Source: Auritidibacter sp. Marseille-P8566 (GTDB lineage Bacteria > Bacteroidota > Bacteroidia > Flavobacteriales > Flavobacteriaceae). From it: a stretch of 24,080 nucleotides of DNA. The stretch is from NCBI GenBank assembly GCA_943325595.2, contig CALPQA020000002.1, positions 1 through 24,080 of the forward strand, in the 5' to 3' direction. The position numbers were made by a program, and so were the translations under genes. Position 1 is the stretch's first letter. Every line of letters starts with the position of its first letter. The notes under the pieces were generated by a model that ran no database searches, had not been told where the DNA came from, and saw nothing but the letters and a program-made list of their open reading frames with translations. Positions 20,892 through 24,080 of this stretch are shown here, piece by piece.

Positions 20892-23264
20892 ATGCAAGAT
20901 CAAAATTTTACGGAACAAGAATCGTCAAATGTAGGATTATTAGAAATGGTTTTCCCCTATCTAATAAATTGGAAATGGTTTTTAATTGGAGCTATAATAA
21001 GTCTTTTATCGGTTAATATCTACTTACGATATACTACCCCAATGTACAAAGCTACTTCTGCAATATTGGTAAGAGATGAAAACAAAGGTAGTTTAAAATC
21101 GGAATTAAGTGCTTTTCAAGATATGGGTTTGACTACTGGAGTGAAAAATAATGTGGATAATGAAATCGTAATTTTAAAATCTAGAACTTTGGTTGCCAAA
21201 ACTGTAAAAAAACTACATTTAGATATTTCCTATTTCTTTTCGGGAAACATTAAAGAGACAGAAGTATATGATAAAAAACCATTTGAATTAGACATCTTAA
21301 ATGCTTCTCAAAAATTTTATAATTCAGCTAATATTTTCACAATTAAAATTTTGACTTCTAAAACTTTTAATTTAGTCGATTTAAACGGAAAAAATTTAGG
21401 GGATTTTAATTTTGGAATTCCAATTGTAATTGGGGAAGCAAAAGTGGTATTTAATAAACTACCCCAATTTGATTTACAAAATCTAGTGGGCTTTACTTAT
21501 AATGTAAAATACAATCCAATTATAGATATTACCAATACTTATAACAGTGGTTTTCTGGTTGAAGCTTTTAGTAAAACTACAAGTGTTGTGAATTTATCTT
21601 TTATTGATCCTGTACCTGAGAAAGCGGAAGATTTCTTAAATACAATTGTCACTATATATAATGAAGAGGCAATAAAAGACAAAAATAAAATTTCTGAAAA
21701 CACTCAGGAATTTATAAAAAAACGATTGGAAATTATTTCTATGGAATTAGGTTCTGTAGAAGGTTCTGTTGAGGGGTTTAAAAAAATGAATAAATTAACA
21801 GACATCAAAGCCAATGCAGGGATTTATTTAGAAAACATATCTGCTTTTGAGAAAAATTTGGTAGAGACTGAAACACAATTGCGTATTGTAGACATCATGA
21901 TAGATTTTATGAAAAATAAAAATAAATCAGACCTAATTCCAAATGATATAATACCTGCAGAAAAAGCTTCGATGCAAAACCCCTTCATTACACAATATAA
22001 TAATTTGGTATTGCAACGCAATAGAATTCTTAAAGACGGTACTCAAAAAAATTCCGTTTTGGTGAATTTAGACCAACAAATAGAAGATTTAAACCAGAAT
22101 ATTAAACAAAGTTTAAACCAATTAAAAATAAGTCTTTCGATTAAAAAAGCAGATCTAGAAAAGCAAGACCAACTGTTTTCTGGTAAAATAAATCAAATTC
22201 CATCGCAAGAACGAGAATTTAGAATTATTGATCGACAACAAAAAATAAAAGAAGGGATTTATTTGTACCTGATTCAAAAAAGAGAAGAAACCGCTATTGC
22301 TTTGGCAGTTACTGAACCAAACGCCAAGATTGTTGACACTGCTTATTGTGATGGTGTTCCTATTTCTTTAAATTCTAATAATTTGTATTCTGGAGGACTG
22401 CTTGCAGGATTATTTATCCCCTTCCTTTTTATTTATTTTAAAAGAGCAGTAGATCATAGAATTAAATCCGAAAGGGACTTAGAGGGTAAAATTACGGTTC
22501 CTTTTCTTGGGGGAATTCCTAAATCAGAAGATAACTTAGCCATAATTGAAGCCAAAAGCCGCTCTGGAAGTGCTGAAGCCATAAGAATGGTGCGAACAAA
22601 TTTAGAGTTTTTGTTAAGTAAAGTAACTAAAGAAAAAGCCAAAACGGTATTCGTTACTTCGAGTATTTCAAAAGAAGGAAAAACTTTCGTGTCGGTTAAT
22701 TTGGCATCTACCATAGCTTTGTCTGGTAAAAAAACACTATTAGTGGGCGGTGACATTAGAAACCAAAAATTAGATAGTTATTTTGAATTGCCTAAACAAG
22801 GTTTGACAAATTTTCTGGCACAAAGTGATAAAAACATTAGTGAATATATCATAACTGAAAGTGTTAATTTAGACATTCTACCATCAGGAACATTGCCACC
22901 AAATCCAGTTGAATTACTATTGAACGAGACTAGGGTTGATTCCTTATTTCAAGATATTAAAAACAAATACGATTACATCATTGTAGATACCGCGCCCGTT
23001 AACTTGGTGACGGATACGTTTATATTAGCGAAGTATGCTGATGCAACTGTTTTTGTAATTCGAGCCGATTTCTCAGAAAAAAGTGCTCTTAAAATAATTG
23101 AGGAACGCTACAAAAAATCCAAATTACCCAACATGGGTGTTGTGCTGAACGGTATTGATATTTCAAAAAGCTATAATGGTTATGGTTATGGCTATGGTTA
23201 TGGCTATGGCTATGGAAATGGAAGCGATCATGAGAAATTAAAAAAATCAAAAAAACTATTTTAG
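20892..23264 (+). CDS. Wzc-like polysaccharide co-polymerase / BY-type tyrosine kinase
   Basis: A 790-residue inner-membrane protein. The N-terminus has a Wzz domain with TM1 at about residues 31-48 (WFLIGAIISLLSVNIYL) and a long periplasmic, coiled-coil-containing part (about 275-440). TM2 is at about 500-516 (GGLLAGLFIPFLFIYF), and the cytoplasmic kinase domain follows. Kinase motifs are Walker A SISKEGKT (591-598, Lys597, Thr598), Walker A' LLVGGDIRNQ with Asp621 (the first Asp of DxD is Gly619) and Walker B IIVDTAP with Asp699. The C-terminus has Tyr761 plus six Tyr alternating with Gly (764-774), the expected autophosphorylation cluster. It regulates chain length and export with Wza, 6 bases upstream. 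No Wzb-type phosphatase gene lies in the window. Confidence 0.95.
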   Translation: MQDQNFTEQESSNVGLLEMVFPYLINWKWFLIGAIISLLSVNIYLRYTTPMYKATSAILVRDENKGSLKSELSAFQDMGLTTGVKNNVDNEIVILKSRTLVAKTVKKLHLDISYFFSGNIKETEVYDKKPFELDILNASQKFYNSANIFTIKILTSKTFNLVDLNGKNLGDFNFGIPIVIGEAKVVFNKLPQFDLQNLVGFTYNVKYNPIIDITNTYNSGFLVEAFSKTTSVVNLSFIDPVPEKAEDFLNTIVTIYNEEAIKDKNKISENTQEFIKKRLEIISMELGSVEGSVEGFKKMNKLTDIKANAGIYLENISAFEKNLVETETQLRIVDIMIDFMKNKNKSDLIPNDIIPAEKASMQNPFITQYNNLVLQRNRILKDGTQKNSVLVNLDQQIEDLNQNIKQSLNQLKISLSIKKADLEKQDQLFSGKINQIPSQEREFRIIDRQQKIKEGIYLYLIQKREETAIALAVTEPNAKIVDTAYCDGVPISLNSNNLYSGGLLAGLFIPFLFIYFKRAVDHRIKSERDLEGKITVPFLGGIPKSEDNLAIIEAKSRSGSAEAIRMVRTNLEFLLSKVTKEKAKTVFVTSSISKEGKTFVSVNLASTIALSGKKTLLVGGDIRNQKLDSYFELPKQGLTNFLAQSDKNISEYIITESVNLDILPSGTLPPNPVELLLNETRVDSLFQDIKNKYDYIIVDTAPVNLVTDTFILAKYADATVFVIRADFSEKSALKIIEERYKKSKLPNMGVVLNGIDISKSYNGYGYGYGYGYGYGNGSDHEKLKKSKKLF
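23181..23216 (+). repeat. Hexamer repeat (TATGGY)x6 encoding the Tyr-Gly tail of Wzc
   Basis: Six in-frame copies of TATGGT/TATGGC encode Tyr-Gly units from Tyr764 to Gly775. The sixth copy reads TATGGA. One unit gained or lost would add or remove one phosphorylatable Tyr and keep the frame. Confidence 0.9.
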
Positions 23265-23418
23265 TTATTTTGATTACTAATTCTATATTGGAGTAGATTG
23301 CCTAATATGATTTTGACTAAATTTCAATCATTGTTGTTCAAAAAAACTACTTTTTTAAAAAGAAATCAAAATACACTCACCTCTAAATTTTATAATAATA
23401 CAAAACTCAAATACAAAC

Positions 23419-23949
23419 ATGAAATCACTTTTTTTATTAGGAATTGCCTTGTGTTGCACTTCTATTGCAACTGCCCAAAATGGGTCTTATTATACGGTTA
23501 CGCTTGGATTGAATGGGATATATAATTCTTCGGATAAAACTATTCCTTTTTTAAATAAGGACTTTGCCGCTAAGCCAATTTTTTTCTCTCTTGAGCGGCA
23601 TTACGCATCCAATCCTGACTTTTCCTCTTCAATTTCACTTTCTATGAACCAATTTAAAAATAGTGGTTTGCCAATACCTTTTAAAGCGATTGACGTTTCT
23701 ACTCAGTTTTATTTTGATGATTATATATTTGACTCCGAAACCATCGAAACATATGTCGGATTGGGAGGAGGTATTTATGTTACGGATGACAAATATGCTA
23801 CAATTAATGTTTTAGGTGGGATTCGGTATTGGAAAAATGACCATTGGGGAATTAACACCCAATTAATAGTGAAAAAAGGAATAAAAGTAATAAATCCAAA
23901 TGTTATAAGTTTTTTTCAATTCAACATAGGGATTGTTTGGAGTAATTAA
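23419..23949 (+). CDS. Small secreted, probably outer-membrane beta-barrel protein
   Basis: A 176-residue protein with an N-terminal signal peptide (MKSLFLLGIALCCTSIATA, cleavage probably before Gln20). The mature part has alternating aromatic and polar residues in short strands (YYTVTLGLNGIY, STQFYFDDYIF, ETYVGLGGGIYVTDD, NVLGGIRYWKNDHWGINTQLIV) and ends in FFQFNIGIVW, a beta-barrel-like terminal strand. This pattern fits a small outer-membrane beta-barrel. The closest neighbours are Wzc and, downstream, a PIG-L deacetylase, but I see no sequence link to export. It lies 154 bases after wzc; the gap contains only AT-rich DNA with a small AT-only palindrome (CTTTTTTAAAAAG, 23350-23362) and no convincing promoter. 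Family name not recognised. Confidence 0.7.
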   Translation: MKSLFLLGIALCCTSIATAQNGSYYTVTLGLNGIYNSSDKTIPFLNKDFAAKPIFFSLERHYASNPDFSSSISLSMNQFKNSGLPIPFKAIDVSTQFYFDDYIFDSETIETYVGLGGGIYVTDDKYATINVLGGIRYWKNDHWGINTQLIVKKGIKVINPNVISFFQFNIGIVWSN

Positions 23950-23966
23950 AGAGTAAATAACAAGTT

Positions 23967-24080
23967 ATGAATTATATTTTTATTGGTGCTCACTTAGATG
24001 ATATTGAGCTGGCTGCGGGAGGATTAATTTCCAAATTGATTTCAAAAAAACACAATGTAAAAATGCTTTGTTTGTCCAAA
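23967..24080 (+). CDS. PIG-L/LmbE family deacetylase, N-terminal fragment (cut by window end)
   Basis: The first 38 residues are present and the frame stays open to the window end. MNYIFIGAHLDDIELAAGG contains the zinc-binding AHxDDxE motif (Ala8-His9, Asp11-Asp12, Glu14) of PIG-L/LmbE metal-dependent deacetylases, which remove acetyl groups from N-acetyl sugars or related substrates. The usual residue after His is Pro; here it is Leu10. The following helix SKLISKKHNVKMLCL fits the family fold. It starts 17 bases after the beta-barrel gene and could deacetylate an amino sugar of the glycan, but that is inferred only from location. Substrate unknown. Confidence 0.82.
   Translation, partial: MNYIFIGAHLDDIELAAGGLISKLISKKHNVKMLCLSK

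Noticed and set aside
22454..22756. A 100-codon open frame on the - strand
   Set aside because: Antisense to the kinase domain of the Wzc-like protein, no family features.
23350..23362. Palindrome CTTTTTTAAAAAG after wzc as a terminator
   Set aside because: Almost no loop and only one G-C pair, no U-run beyond the stem; chance structure is likely.
23298..23525. A 75-codon open frame on the + strand overlapping the beta-barrel gene
   Set aside because: It lies partly in the intergenic gap and partly out of frame over a protein with a clear signal peptide; its translation has no recognisable pattern.
1..24080. JUMPstart/ops element, CRISPR array, tRNA, insertion sequence
   Set aside because: Looked for these and saw none: no spaced repeats, no cloverleaf sequence, no transposase-like frame, and no enterobacterial ops motif upstream of the first genes.

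Overview
The window is an extracellular or surface polysaccharide (O-antigen or capsule/exopolysaccharide) biosynthesis locus from a member of the Bacteroidota, most likely a Flavobacterium or close relative. The reasons are the very AT-rich sequence, the lack of clear Shine-Dalgarno sequences before most starts (A-rich leaders instead), TAA-rich stops, and protein families typical of flavobacterial loci: a full-length polyprenyl glycosylphosphotransferase, a Wza-like lipoprotein and a Bacteroidota-type Wzc kinase with a Tyr/Gly tail. The genus is inferred by eye, without any database comparison. All real genes lie on the + strand. I see no tRNA, rRNA, transposase, integrase or CRISPR array.

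Layout. (1) 1-1640: end of GDP-L-fucose synthase (fcl) and complete GDP-mannose 4,6-dehydratase (gmd), giving GDP-L-fucose. (2) 1656-8663: variable core with a membrane acyltransferase, a Wzx-type flippase, a left-handed beta-helix (LbH) acyltransferase, two tandem paralogous GT-B glycosyltransferases and a Wzy-type polymerase candidate. (3) 8660-12330: a GT-D-like protein, a second LbH acyltransferase, then a tight acyl carrier protein / short-chain reductase / ketoacyl-ACP synthase III cassette that looks able to make a dedicated acyl group for the glycan. (4) 12361-17799: three GT2 glycosyltransferases, one GT-B glycosyltransferase, a second membrane acyltransferase and a WcaF-like LbH acetyltransferase. 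(5) 17888-19932: a VanZ-like membrane protein, the polyprenyl-phosphate sugar phosphotransferase that would start the repeat unit, and a small one-helix membrane protein. (6) 20115-23264: Wza-like export lipoprotein and Wzc-like co-polymerase/tyrosine kinase. (7) 23419-24080: a small secreted, probably outer-membrane beta-barrel protein and the start of a PIG-L family deacetylase cut by the window edge.

Working model: the phosphotransferase loads the first sugar on undecaprenyl phosphate; up to seven glycosyltransferases extend it (fucose being one likely sugar); five acyltransferases decorate it, at least one perhaps with an acyl group built on the local ACP; Wzx flips it, Wzy polymerises it, and Wzc/Wza control length and export. 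This is a Wzx/Wzy-dependent scheme inferred from gene content. The most interesting points are the ACP/reductase/KAS III cassette, the gap-free tandem glycosyltransferase duplication (one copy with an extra tail), several simple-sequence repeats placed where slippage could matter, and a GT-D-like protein whose DxE motif is altered.
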